Positions 1 to 7,202 of a stretch of 45,048 nucleotides of DNA are shown in pieces (within the stretch, counting starts at the first letter, position 1; every line of letters starts with the position of its first letter). The notes below the pieces were generated by a model that was not told the DNA's origin, ran no database searches, and worked only from the letters and a program-made list of their open reading frames with translations. A program made the translations under genes and the position numbers. Source of the stretch: Bacteroidota bacterium (GTDB taxonomy: Bacteria > Bacteroidota > Bacteroidia > Chitinophagales > Chitinophagaceae); contig JAPLEO010000117.1 in NCBI GenBank assembly GCA_026391125.1, forward strand, positions 1 to 45,048, given 5' to 3'.

Positions 1-57
1 GTAGAGTGTCTTTCGCGACTCAAAAAATAGGGTGTTCCACGAAGGTGTCTCCCGGAT

Positions 58-1068
58 GTGTTCTTTGATAATTTACAAGTTTCACTAACTCGAGAGCCAC
101 TATTGGAAGAAACCCATTATTATCCATTTGGGCTTACAATGAGTGGTATAAGCTCCAAAGCAGCAGGCAAATTTGAAAACAAATTCAAGTATAACGGCAA
201 AGAGTTACAGAGCAAGGAGTTCAGTGATGGCAGCGGTTTAGATTTGTATGATTTTGGTGCGAGAATGCTAGACCCGCAGATCGGTCGGTGGTGGATACCT
301 GATTCGAAAGCTGATAAGTATAATTTTATAAGCCCTTATGTATATACTCTTAACAATCCAATTATTTATGTAGACCCAGATGGTCAAGACGTAATTATAG
401 CATTTACAGGAGGCTTTCAGGGAGGCGGTAAAACAATTAGTGCCAATTCGCAAGCCGCAGCCTCAACAGGTAGAATTATTCAAGAAGCACAGAAATTTGC
501 CCAAGAGAATGGGATTGATTTAAAGACTAATATAATTGCATCTGGAGCGACTTCTGGAAGTTCAGTAAGTAATGCTTTGGATTTTATCAAACAAAATTAT
601 AAAGCTGGAGAAAAGCTAATAATCTATGGGTATAGCTACGGCGGAGATTTTGCTGTTGAATTAGCCGAATCACTTAAAGAAATGAAAATTAACGTTGATT
701 TACTTATTACGGTGGATGCTTCTGATGGGCCTTTAGGAAACAATACAGTAGATAATTTGATACCTGATAACGTAACGGATGCTGTTAATATTTTCCAAGA
801 AAACCGTTCAGGTAAGTCATCCGGTGGCCAAAACTCTGGAAGTTTAGACGGCAAGAAATCTGATGGGGGAAGTTCAAATTCTCCAGGTTCTTCTGGCAAT
901 GGAAAAGGAGCGGAAGATTCTAAAAAAACAAATCTAAAAAACTATCGAGTTGTGGATAAAAATGTAACACATGGAAATATACCTGCCAAAGCTCAACCTG
1001 TAGTAAACAAAATGTTAGAGGATAAATTAAAAGGTAAAAAAGTAGAACCCTTACCAGCAAACAATTAG
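58..1068 (+). CDS. Truncated Rhs C-terminus with alpha/beta-hydrolase (lipase-like) toxin tip
   Basis: Residues 1-109 match the end of the Rhs core (YYPFGL at 21-26, GARM..DPQIGRW at 67-78, closing DPDG at 106-109). After that the protein changes to a tip with an alpha/beta-hydrolase pattern: nucleophile elbow GYSYGG at 191-196 (Ser193), a strand ending in Asp220, and a late His305. These would make a Ser-Asp-His triad, so a lipase or esterase effector is likely. A Gly/Ser-rich linker lies at 252-285. The GTG at 58 is only where the frame opens; a stop sits in frame at 28-30, so the large upstream Rhs body is absent and the real start may be the internal ATG at 139. A lipoprotein gene begins 3 bases after the stop and may encode immunity. 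The family call is firm; expression is doubtful. Confidence 0.75.
   Translation: MFFDNLQVSLTREPLLEETHYYPFGLTMSGISSKAAGKFENKFKYNGKELQSKEFSDGSGLDLYDFGARMLDPQIGRWWIPDSKADKYNFISPYVYTLNNPIIYVDPDGQDVIIAFTGGFQGGGKTISANSQAAASTGRIIQEAQKFAQENGIDLKTNIIASGATSGSSVSNALDFIKQNYKAGEKLIIYGYSYGGDFAVELAESLKEMKINVDLLITVDASDGPLGNNTVDNLIPDNVTDAVNIFQENRSGKSSGGQNSGSLDGKKSDGGSSNSPGSSGNGKGAEDSKKTNLKNYRVVDKNVTHGNIPAKAQPVVNKMLEDKLKGKKVEPLPANN
59..384 (+). repeat. Rhs core 3' repeat, copy 1
   Basis: Stretch coding for the conserved end of the Rhs core, closing at the DPDG codons. It contains a 25-base block (117-141) that is identical at 2051-2075 and 3855-3879. Identity falls after that block, although the protein sequence stays similar to the end of the core. 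Such a shared block followed by unrelated tips is what tip exchange by homologous recombination would use. Confidence 0.8.
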
Positions 1069-1071
1069 ACA

Positions 1072-1911
1072 ATGAAATATCTCAAATTAATAATAGCATT
1101 GATCTTTTTTGCTGCTTGCAGTAATGTTAAACAAAAAGAAGTTAACAAGATGGTTCGTGGAGTTATTTTAAGTGAATCAACTGGGAAGCCCATTCCCAAT
1201 GCACGAGTAATACTTTTATGTTGGCAAAAAGTTCGTTCTGATGAAGAGGACTATAATAAAATTGATACAGTTGCGGATGCAAATGGGGAGTTTAAAGTTT
1301 TAATTCCAAATTCTTATAAACTTAATATTGGAAGCATTGCAGCTAAATATTATCCTGCCAAGAAGGAAATACAGAATACTGATTCAGTTGGTAGTATTAC
1401 ATTAAGTCTTGAAGAAAACAAATCAAAAGAACCTTCGAGAGATTTAGGAAGAATGAATGCCTTCAATCGTGAGTATTCATCTACTTTGTCAATTAATAAA
1501 GAAAATTATGGCATCAATTTGTTGGCTGGAAATAGTACCACAAAACAAGATAGTATAGATATTGGGGTTGAATTAGTTCCCAATGGAACATATCCAAAAG
1601 TGCTGATTGCTTATAATAAGGCTGGAATAATACCAATAACTTCAAGCACGATAAATGTAGCACCTGAAAATGGATATTTATCAAAATATGAATTGCAAGG
1701 CAATGAGAAAGGTTTTTTTATTAAATGCCGTAATGGAACGAGTTACGCTCGATTAATGCTTATCAGTAAATACGATACTTCTGTTCCTTATAAGGGTAGT
1801 TTTTACAAAGACTATGGTCTTATGTTTGGAATTACAATGCAACCCAATGGCAAAGAAATTGGTGTTCCTGATAATTTTCGACTTGACCATTTTGCCTTAG
1901 GTAGCTTATAG
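1072..1911 (+). CDS. Lipoprotein with carboxypeptidase-regulatory-like domain; candidate immunity protein
   Basis: 279 residues. The N-terminus is a lipoprotein signal peptide with lipobox FAAC (Cys16). Residues about 29-110 resemble a carboxypeptidase-regulatory-like beta sandwich (VRGVILSESTGKPIPNARV, then DTVADANGEFKV). The remainder is not recognised. It starts 3 bases after the stop of the lipase-like Rhs tip, the usual place for a cognate immunity gene. A membrane-anchored periplasmic or surface location would fit protection from an effector that attacks lipids or the envelope. The lipoprotein call is seen in sequence; the immunity role is inferred from position only. Confidence 0.6.
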   Translation: MKYLKLIIALIFFAACSNVKQKEVNKMVRGVILSESTGKPIPNARVILLCWQKVRSDEEDYNKIDTVADANGEFKVLIPNSYKLNIGSIAAKYYPAKKEIQNTDSVGSITLSLEENKSKEPSRDLGRMNAFNREYSSTLSINKENYGINLLAGNSTTKQDSIDIGVELVPNGTYPKVLIAYNKAGIIPITSSTINVAPENGYLSKYELQGNEKGFFIKCRNGTSYARLMLISKYDTSVPYKGSFYKDYGLMFGITMQPNGKEIGVPDNFRLDHFALGSL

Positions 1912-2005
1912 AATATCAAGTATAACTGTAAATACTAGACAAAGTTCGTCGTAAATAAACCTTACATTTATTTAATTATTTTAGGATAAGTTCTTTGAAT
2001 TTTAT

Positions 2006-2026
2006 AAATCGAATTTCGATTTTTTT
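2006..2026 (+). terminator. Weak AT-rich hairpin with T-run after cassette 1
   Basis: Arms AAATCGA and TCGATTT (7 bp, 3-base loop) run into a T-tract ending at 2026. It lies between the first effector/immunity pair and the second Rhs fragment. The stem is AT-rich, so termination would be inefficient. Confidence 0.35.
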
Positions 2027-2050
2027 GGGATAACTAATTTTATACAATAG

Positions 2051-2318
2051 TTATTATCCATTTGGGCTTACAATGGCGGGGATTAGTTCCAAAGCGGTGG
2101 GGAAGTTGGAGAATAAGAATAAACTGTTTGGTAAAGAATTACAATCAAAAGAGTTTAGCGATGGTAGTGGTTTAGAGTGGTATGACTACGGAATGCGAGA
2201 GTATGATGCACAAATAGGCAGGTTTTTTCGTGTAGATCCTATAAGCGAGAAATTTTATTACTTATCAACTTATCAATATTGCTCAAACAATCCAATCAAA
2301 AACGTTGATTTAGATGGA
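2051..2318 (+). repeat. Rhs core 3' repeat, copy 2
   Basis: Second copy of the Rhs core end. It begins abruptly with the 25-base block shared by all three copies; the sequence before it (to about 2050) shows no Rhs similarity and has an in-frame stop. The block shared with copy 3 continues past the ATG into the GISSK codons. Confidence 0.8.
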
Positions 2319-3044
2319 GCAGAAGGATTAGACTTTAGAATATACAACTCACTTATCAAAAATACGATTCAAAGCCCGAATGGTTCTTCTGCTAAAGTGT
2401 TAGGAGCAATAGTAGGCGTTGGAAATTCAGTTCACGGTGCTGTTAACGGTGCTATGCATCCGATTGAATCTGCTAAAGGGCTTGCACATATGTTTACTCA
2501 ATCTCCAATGCAAAATGCAGTTGAGTATGGAACGAGTGTAACATCGCAATATGCGAGTGCTGGAAATAATTCTTTTTCAAATTATGCAACTGCTTTTCAT
2601 CTTGGTATTGATATGGCGATGGCATTATCACCAATGAAAGAAGGTGTTTTTGCAAGAGAAGGTTCGCTTGCAAAGAATATGTTTGGAGGGTTACAATCAA
2701 TTGGTGAAATTGGAAAAATGGGAGAAGCCCTTACAAAAGAAGTACTAGAAAAACAATTTAAAGGGGCTGAAATATTAGAACAGGTAGGTATTAAGATGGA
2801 TGGTGCGAGTATGACAGCAGACTTTGTGGTAGTGAAAGACGGTAAGGTAGTTGGCGTATTTGAATCAAAAGTGAACGGAAGTCGTTTAAGTAATGGACAG
2901 AAATTATTTTTCAATGATGGCGATGCTGGAGCGTTTGCTGGGAAAAATGCAGGGGCACTTGAAGGCACAAAGGTTGAACCTTCAAAAGTTCAAAGAGGTG
3001 TTTACAGGTGGGACTCTAAAACAAGCGCCTATACTTTAGAATAA
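2073..3044 (+). CDS. Truncated Rhs C-terminus with PD-(D/E)xK nuclease-like toxin tip
   Basis: Residues 1-82 are the end of the Rhs core ([26 protein letters not shown], closing DLDG). The tip (83-323) ends in a domain with the spacing of a PD-(D/E)xK nuclease: Glu218 in a helix, Asp250 on a strand (TADFVVV), then Glu264-Ser-Lys266 (GVFESK) and Gln276. This implies a DNase-type effector acting in the cytoplasm. The ATG used is the internal Met of the core phrase GLTMAG; codons before it stay in frame only back to a stop about 30 bases upstream. The next gene, 12 bases downstream, has no signal peptide, which fits a cytosolic antidote. Nuclease assignment is by motif only. Confidence 0.7.
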   Translation: MAGISSKAVGKLENKNKLFGKELQSKEFSDGSGLEWYDYGMREYDAQIGRFFRVDPISEKFYYLSTYQYCSNNPIKNVDLDGAEGLDFRIYNSLIKNTIQSPNGSSAKVLGAIVGVGNSVHGAVNGAMHPIESAKGLAHMFTQSPMQNAVEYGTSVTSQYASAGNNSFSNYATAFHLGIDMAMALSPMKEGVFAREGSLAKNMFGGLQSIGEIGKMGEALTKEVLEKQFKGAEILEQVGIKMDGASMTADFVVVKDGKVVGVFESKVNGSRLSNGQKLFFNDGDAGAFAGKNAGALEGTKVEPSKVQRGVYRWDSKTSAYTLE

Positions 3045-3056
3045 ATATGTTAAAGA

Positions 3057-3740
3057 ATGACACAAAAAGGAATTTTACGGGAGATAATTGATCTGTTAAA
3101 GAATGATTTAAAGGTATTTGATTTTGATTCTTCTTATAAGGAGCAGGGCTTTATAAGAAACACGAGCAATGCTGCTTTCTTGTATCAGTTTTTAATATAC
3201 AACAGAACAGTCATCCAGACTGGTACAAAAGGTTTTCTGATTGAGCCTTACATATGGCTAAATGTGAAACCAATAGAAAAATACTATAAGGAAATTACAT
3301 CAAACACAGTTATAAAAAGTGATTCAGATTTTAAAACGATAGGTAATAGTATAGCTTCATTACTGGCAAACCCCGATGGGATATATAAAAACCGGAATAA
3401 AAGCCTTGGTTTGCATGTGTTTGAAGAAAAGCATATTCCTCTTGTTGTAGAACAGTTACTGAAAGGGTTTAAGGATGTCGCTCTACCTTATTGTTTAAAT
3501 AATGCTAGTGTAGCAATGGTCGATAAAATTGTTAATACAAAACCAGAAGAATATAAAGTTCACATGATGAATGATAACTATCGTATTCTTAAAGGAATAA
3601 TAGCTGCTAAACTTAATCATAACCCCAACTTAGACAAGATTATAAGTATTTATGAGAAACAGATAGTTGACAGAGACATGTATAATGCCACTGATGAGAT
3701 GGCTCGATTATTAGAAATCCTTCCAACGATTCAATTGTAA
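3057..3740 (+). CDS. Cytosolic protein of unknown family; candidate immunity to nuclease tip
   Basis: 227 residues, no signal peptide or membrane segment, mixed helix/strand composition. I do not recognise the family. It lies 12 bases after the stop of the nuclease-like Rhs tip on the same strand, and the next Rhs fragment follows about 60 bases later, so its position is that of an immunity gene. The predicted cytosolic location matches that of a nuclease target. The ATG at 3057 is used; an earlier ATG at 3047 gives only a short out-of-frame peptide. Confidence 0.55.
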   Translation: MTQKGILREIIDLLKNDLKVFDFDSSYKEQGFIRNTSNAAFLYQFLIYNRTVIQTGTKGFLIEPYIWLNVKPIEKYYKEITSNTVIKSDSDFKTIGNSIASLLANPDGIYKNRNKSLGLHVFEEKHIPLVVEQLLKGFKDVALPYCLNNASVAMVDKIVNTKPEEYKVHMMNDNYRILKGIIAAKLNHNPNLDKIISIYEKQIVDRDMYNATDEMARLLEILPTIQL

Positions 3741-3781
3741 CCATAAACAGAGTAGTTGTCTTTAATGTCTAATGCTCTTAA

Positions 3782-3876
3782 GGGAGTAATGTTAATTTGT
3801 TCTTTGATAATTTACAATTTTCACTAACTCGTGGGCCATTATTGGAAGAAACAATTATTATCCATTTGGGCTTACA
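3782..3876 (+). pseudogene. Frameshifted upstream piece of third Rhs fragment
   Basis: In frame after a stop at 3779-3781 this reads GSNVNLFFDNLQ, then LTRGPLLEET, the normal Rhs lead-in to YYPFGL. One base is missing compared with copy 1 in the GAAGAAAC..TTATTAT segment (around 3850-3855), so the frame is lost just before YYPFGL. The downstream part is readable only from the ATG at 3877. This is a relic of a longer rhs gene, not a start region. Confidence 0.7.
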
Positions 3877-4122
3877 ATGGCGGGGATTAGTTCGAAGGCA
3901 GCGGGTAAGCTGGAGAACAAAATAAAATTTCAAAAACAAGAACTACAGAATAAAGAATTTTCAGATGGTTCTGGGTTGGAGACCTATCAATTTAAATATC
4001 GTATGGACGATCCACAAACTGGAAGGTTCTGGTCGGTAGATCCATTAGCTGATAAATACGTTTATAATAGCACTTATGCGTTTAGTGAGAACAAGGTAAC
4101 ATCACATGTGGAACTTGAAGGA
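3798..4122 (+). repeat. Rhs core 3' repeat, copy 3
   Basis: Aligns with copy 1 from base 59 onward (TGTTCTTTGATAATTTACAA is common to both) apart from a one-base deletion, then runs through the shared 25-base block to the end of the core (HVELEG). Together with copies 1 and 2 it makes a tandem set spaced by about 1.8-1.9 kb. Confidence 0.8.
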
Positions 4123-4734
4123 TTGGAAGCTCAACAAATTAATGATGGTGCATGGAGAGAATTACAATCAAGTTTTCAACACATTGCTGATTGGTTTGAT
4201 AATGTGGTCAGTGTTTTTAATAAATCAAGCACCTCTACAGTTGTTTCATCAACTCCTTTATCTACCACAAGTGTAGGTACAACTGTAACTTCTTCTGTGA
4301 GTACAAACTTGGGAGCGAACATGAGTTATATAATAGCCAATAATAGCAATCAAGGAAATACTGCCCCGCTCACAAAAACAACTACAAATGTTACAGCAGA
4401 TACAAAAACAGATATCAAGACTCCTGTAGGTACAGCAACCAATAAGACTACCGTATCTAAGACTGGTGTAGTTACTGTTGAAGCAGGTGCAAAAAGAAAT
4501 GTGGTAATTGAGGGTGTACCTGCAACCGTTGGAGGAAGTGTATCAGGAAATACAAACGGGCAAGTAATACTAACAGCACAGGGCTCAACTAACTCTGGGA
4601 ATATGCAAGGTGTAGGACAGGCACAATATAGTACAAACGGCAATCAGCAAAGTACATCGATAGGGGTTGGTGCACAAACAACAGCGGGGAAAACTACGAC
4701 GATAACAATATTCGGTATAAAATTTAACTGGTAA
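3877..4734 (+). CDS. Truncated Rhs C-terminus with unrecognised Ser/Thr/Gly-rich tip
   Basis: 285 residues. Residues 1-82 are the Rhs core end ([42 protein letters not shown]). The tip has no motif I recognise: residues about 115-190 are very rich in Thr, Ser, Val and Asn, and the last 90 residues look like short beta strands with Gly/Asn turns, ending in FGIKFNW. It may be a wall- or membrane-directed effector, a decayed tip, or an adhesive tail. The codons upstream are frameshifted, so if it is expressed it must start at this ATG. A small secreted protein gene follows after 14 bases. Confidence 0.6.
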   Translation: MAGISSKAAGKLENKIKFQKQELQNKEFSDGSGLETYQFKYRMDDPQTGRFWSVDPLADKYVYNSTYAFSENKVTSHVELEGLEAQQINDGAWRELQSSFQHIADWFDNVVSVFNKSSTSTVVSSTPLSTTSVGTTVTSSVSTNLGANMSYIIANNSNQGNTAPLTKTTTNVTADTKTDIKTPVGTATNKTTVSKTGVVTVEAGAKRNVVIEGVPATVGGSVSGNTNGQVILTAQGSTNSGNMQGVGQAQYSTNGNQQSTSIGVGAQTTAGKTTTITIFGIKFNW

Positions 4735-4748
4735 TAAATAAATATTAA

Positions 4749-5165
4749 ATGAGAAAAAGAGTTGTTGATTTTCTAATTGCATTATTTCTGTCACCAATAA
4801 TATTATCGGCACAGTCAAAAGCGCTTGATTGCGGTAGCATAAGAGAAGGCACTTTTTATTTTTATCCTTTAAACCCTCAAGGGAAATTTAAGGTAATCAG
4901 AGACGGCTTTATACAAAAGGAAATCAATTCTAAAACATCAGACACTTCTTTTTGGAAAATTGATTGGACAAATGATTGTGTACTTAGACTTAAATTTATC
5001 CGTTCGAGCCAACAGATGTCGAATGCGCAGAAACTTTTTTTCGGTTCACATATTACAGTCATTAAAGTAATAGGGATTAGAAAAGAGTATTATCTTTTTA
5101 GCGGGGGGTTAGACTCAATTAGCAGAAATAGCGCAGTTGATACACTGTGGCTTAAGCCAAGATAA
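4749..5165 (+). CDS. Small secreted protein; candidate immunity to third Rhs tip
   Basis: 138 residues with a signal peptide (MRKR, hydrophobic core, cleavage after ILSAQS-KA). The mature part has two Cys (about residues 27 and 77) and no recognised domain. Its place 14 bases after the third Rhs tip mirrors the other two pairs. If it is an immunity protein, its export would point to a target in the periplasm. Function is inferred from position. Confidence 0.5.
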   Translation: MRKRVVDFLIALFLSPIILSAQSKALDCGSIREGTFYFYPLNPQGKFKVIRDGFIQKEINSKTSDTSFWKIDWTNDCVLRLKFIRSSQQMSNAQKLFFGSHITVIKVIGIRKEYYLFSGGLDSISRNSAVDTLWLKPR

Positions 5166-5173
5166 TAATAGTA

Positions 5174-5803
5174 CTAATTTTTTGGTTTGTACTTAGTACT
5201 ATAACCGGGATTGGTTTCTGGTCTTAAAGCATTGGGATAATTGAAATCTGTTTTTATGTCCACAGACACTTTTTTTAATTGCTTGAATACCATATAAGGA
5301 TTATCAATTGCTTCCCACTTGTCGTAAATCTTAGTTGTGATGCAATCATTCGACTCAGTCCTTCCGCTAAAGAATTTTATTGTTCCTACATTGTATGCTC
5401 GTTCAATAAAATTGACGGTCACCTCAATGTCTGATATTTTATCATAATCGATAATCTTGAAACCTGTGCCCCAAAACCCAGTTCGTACCATTACTCTTTT
5501 GTTTGTAAATGCATAACTGGTATTGCTATATGAAAATATCTTGTTTAAGAAGCTAACTAGGAAAAGAACGATTGGAATCCCTGCAAACCAAAATGAAAAA
5601 AGTCCCGTTGTTCCATCTTCATTCTTGATATTCTTCGTCATTGCGTAATACATACCCACAAAAATAAATACCCCAACTCCAAAGCTTAATCCTGTTATTG
5701 CATATGGTATAAACTTAGGTTTGTCTGTCCATAAAATATCTTCATTATCATCTTTAATGCCATCAAACTCTGGCGGTAATTTTTTATTTGGTATCGGAGT
5801 CAT
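5174..5803 (-). CDS. PH domain (bPH2-type) membrane protein
   Basis: 209 residues. Two hydrophobic segments (about 31-53 and 67-88) are followed by a bacterial PH-like domain with the usual phrase YAFTNKRVMVRTGFWG and IIDYDKISDIEV, then strands through GTIKFFSG. The bPH2 family anchors in the membrane; its biochemical role is generally unknown. The gene converges with the last cassette gene, separated by only 8 bases. It is not an obvious part of the Rhs array. Confidence 0.7.
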   Translation of the reverse strand: MTPIPNKKLPPEFDGIKDDNEDILWTDKPKFIPYAITGLSFGVGVFIFVGMYYAMTKNIKNEDGTTGLFSFWFAGIPIVLFLVSFLNKIFSYSNTSYAFTNKRVMVRTGFWGTGFKIIDYDKISDIEVTVNFIERAYNVGTIKFFSGRTESNDCITTKIYDKWEAIDNPYMVFKQLKKVSVDIKTDFNYPNALRPETNPGYSTKYKPKN

Positions 5804-5882
5804 AATGTAGAGCCTTATTGCTGAAAGTCATATAATATAAACTACTTGTAAAAGTTTGGCCATTGTTGAGTAGCTCCATGAC

Positions 5883-5906
5883 AAAGCCACTCGATTGAGC
5901 GGCTTT
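5883..5906. terminator. Hairpin after XRE regulator gene
   Basis: Arms AAAGCCACTC and GAGCGGCTTT pair over 10 positions with one G-T wobble and a 4-base loop. It sits 7 bases beyond the stop of the XRE gene (minus strand). The T-rich tract GTTGTTTT lies on the plus-strand side, so it could act in either direction. Confidence 0.5.
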
Positions 5907-5912
5907 GTTGTT

Positions 5913-6245
5913 TTACGAAGCATGTGCTTTTTTAACTTTAAAATCCCGTAGTGCCATATCGATCAGATTAAGCACGAAATTTTTATTATCGTCAGGCAGC
6001 TTGCTAATATCTTCCAGCCACTTTACAGCTTGCTTATCCAAAACCATTTTTGTTTTGCCCACTAAAAAATCAATAGACACTTCCAGTGCATCTGCAACAT
6101 TAACAATCACATCAATGGACGGCGTAATTACATCCCGCTCATAACGTCCGATCACATCGCCGGAGGTTCCAATGATCTTGCCCAGTTCGGTTTGTGATAA
6201 TCCCTTTTGCTTGCGTAAAAGCATGATATGTTCCCCTATTGTCAT
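5913..6245 (-). CDS. XRE-family helix-turn-helix regulator
   Basis: 110 residues. Residues 1-62 form a Cro/C1-type HTH: IGEHIMLLRKQKGLSQTELG, then the recognition helix around GTSGDVIGRYERD, ending with DALEVSIDFLVG. The C-terminal 45 residues are helical and probably used for dimerisation. It has a strong promoter (TACATTTG and TTG with a 20-base gap) and AAAGACTTT-like repeats in and below that promoter, suggesting autorepression. A mirror-image promoter faces away from it. It may be left over from a mobile element, as no target gene remains. Confidence 0.85.
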   Translation of the reverse strand: MTIGEHIMLLRKQKGLSQTELGKIIGTSGDVIGRYERDVITPSIDVIVNVADALEVSIDFLVGKTKMVLDKQAVKWLEDISKLPDDNKNFVLNLIDMALRDFKVKKAHAS

Positions 6246-6260
6246 ACTAATAAGTATTTA

Positions 6261-6312
6261 AAAGACTTTATAAAACAGTGTTTTGACAAATGTAAGTGTA
6301 TAAAAAGTCTTT
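6261..6312. promoter_or_regulatory. Inverted operator-like repeats in XRE promoter
   Basis: AAAGACTTT at 6261-6269 and its reverse complement AAAGTCTTT at 6304-6312, centres 43 bases apart (about four helical turns). The second lies between the -33 and -7 boxes of the XRE gene, the first in its leader. A further half-match, AAGTCTT, is at 6369-6375. The layout suggests cooperative binding by the XRE product; this is inferred. Confidence 0.45.
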
Positions 6313-6317
6313 GGCAA
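6287..6317 (-). promoter_or_regulatory. Promoter of XRE gene
   Basis: Minus-strand -7 box TACATTTG (6294-6287) fits TAnnTTTG exactly, with TTG at 6317-6315 and a 20-base gap, matching the Bacteroidota consensus. Expected transcription start is near 6280, giving a leader of about 35 bases. Confidence 0.65.
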
Positions 6318-6329
6318 GGCTAATAGGGA

Positions 6330-6360
6330 TTGTTTAAAACGAAACACTCATTTACATTTG
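6330..6360 (+). promoter_or_regulatory. Divergent plus-strand promoter with no recognised gene
   Basis: Plus-strand TTG at 6330-6332, a 20-base gap, and TACATTTG at 6353-6360: same box and same spacing as the XRE promoter on the other strand. The only downstream plus-strand reading frame is a 25-codon one at 6414-6491, and transcription would then run antisense into higA. The partner gene of the regulator appears to have been lost. Confidence 0.5.
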
Positions 6361-6474
6361 CGACTGATAAGTCTTAAAAAGAAAATTTAAAAATATTATC
6401 CACAATTAGATTAATGAAATATTGCTTCATGGAAAGGCTCAAGCGTTTATACTATATCAATTTTAAAATTGTTA

Positions 6475-6834
6475 TTAGGCTTGGTGCATAAATACTTCAG
6501 AGGGAAGTTTTAGATAATTTTTTAATTTTTGTGCCATTTTCAATGTAAGTTCTCTTCGACCAGAAAGAATAGATGATACATGTCCTTTTGTTCCAATGAT
6601 TGGTTCTAAATCTTTCGCCTTTAGTCCCCGTTCTTCCATTTTTAGTTTTATGGCATCTATAGGATCCAATTCTGGCATCACTATATTTTTATCCTCATAA
6701 TCTTTTATTAGAACAAGCAATAACTCCAGTTCATTTCCTTCTGGTGAACCATCAACCGAATGAAATATTTCCATTGTACGTTTAATGGCTTTTTTATAAG
6801 ATACTTCTGTTTTTATCACTTTCCAATTGTTCAT
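6475..6834 (-). CDS. higA: HigA-type antitoxin (XRE HTH)
   Basis: 119 residues from MNNWKVIK. The N-terminal half is acidic and helical (GSPEGNELELLLVLIKDYED); the C-terminal half carries an HTH of the HigA type (DAIKLKMEERGLKAKDLEPIIGTKGHVSSILSGRRELT). Its product should neutralise HigB and repress the operon. The longer frame to 6870 is rejected because the ATG at 6834 lies one base after the higB stop (6838-6836), a normal translationally coupled arrangement, and the extra codons overlap higB. Confidence 0.85.
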   Translation of the reverse strand: MNNWKVIKTEVSYKKAIKRTMEIFHSVDGSPEGNELELLLVLIKDYEDKNIVMPELDPIDAIKLKMEERGLKAKDLEPIIGTKGHVSSILSGRRELTLKMAQKLKNYLKLPSEVFMHQA

Positions 6835-6835
6835 T

Positions 6836-7165
6836 TTATTTCGTTTTATAGTTAAGTATTGCAGTATCAAAAGTTACTGTTGCTACTTTTATTTTATCAT
6901 ACTCATTATGTGCGCCAAACCAGATAATATATGCCGCACCTTGTTTAAAGTTTATTGTAACTACTAACCGGTAATCATTTCCTTTTATATTGAAAATAAT
7001 TCTATTACCCCCAACTATACTTGCATTTCCATATATTGCTTTAAGAGCATTAAAATTGTTAAATGAAAGTTTCGAAAACTCATAATACCATGTTAGCAAA
7101 GACGTTTTTGCATTCGGGTATTTTTCAATATAGTAAAGAATCGATCCTTTTGCTATAATGTTCAT
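6836..7165 (-). CDS. higB: HigB-type mRNA interferase toxin
   Basis: 109 residues of the HigB_toxin (RelE-like) family: GGNRIIFNIKGNDYRLVVTINF followed by IIWFGAHNEYDKI, the typical strand pair and HxxYDK end. The family cleaves mRNA at the ribosome. The toxin gene precedes the antitoxin gene, the order usual for HigBA. A TATCTTTG -7 box ends 5 bases before the ATG, so the mRNA may be nearly leaderless. A 17-base palindrome lies just upstream. Confidence 0.88.
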   Translation of the reverse strand: MNIIAKGSILYYIEKYPNAKTSLLTWYYEFSKLSFNNFNALKAIYGNASIVGGNRIIFNIKGNDYRLVVTINFKQGAAYIIWFGAHNEYDKIKVATVTFDTAILNYKTK

Positions 7166-7170
7166 AGATT

Positions 7171-7202
7171 CAAAGATAGAAATAAGTTTTCAAATTGAAA
7201 AC
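7171..7202 (-). promoter_or_regulatory. higBA promoter and palindromic operator candidate
   Basis: Minus-strand -7 box TATCTTTG at 7178-7171. Upstream of it a 17-base palindrome at 7186-7202: arms GTTTTCAA and TTGAAAAC around one central base. A related ATTTTCAAAAT occurs at about 7231-7241. HigA proteins bind palindromes in their own promoters, so this is a good operator candidate. No convincing -33 box was found. Confidence 0.55.

Noticed and set aside
1..57. Insertion-sequence end or recombinase site at the left edge
   Set aside because: The sequence before the Rhs similarity is unrelated to it, but no terminal repeat, target duplication or transposase is visible within the window.
2494..2968. 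Minus-strand frames inside the nuclease-like Rhs tip
   Set aside because: Shadows of the plus-strand gene; no domains, low-complexity composition.
6414..6491. 25-codon frame behind the divergent plus-strand promoter
   Set aside because: Too short to support, no ribosome binding evidence, and it overlaps the end of higA; kept only as part of a finding.
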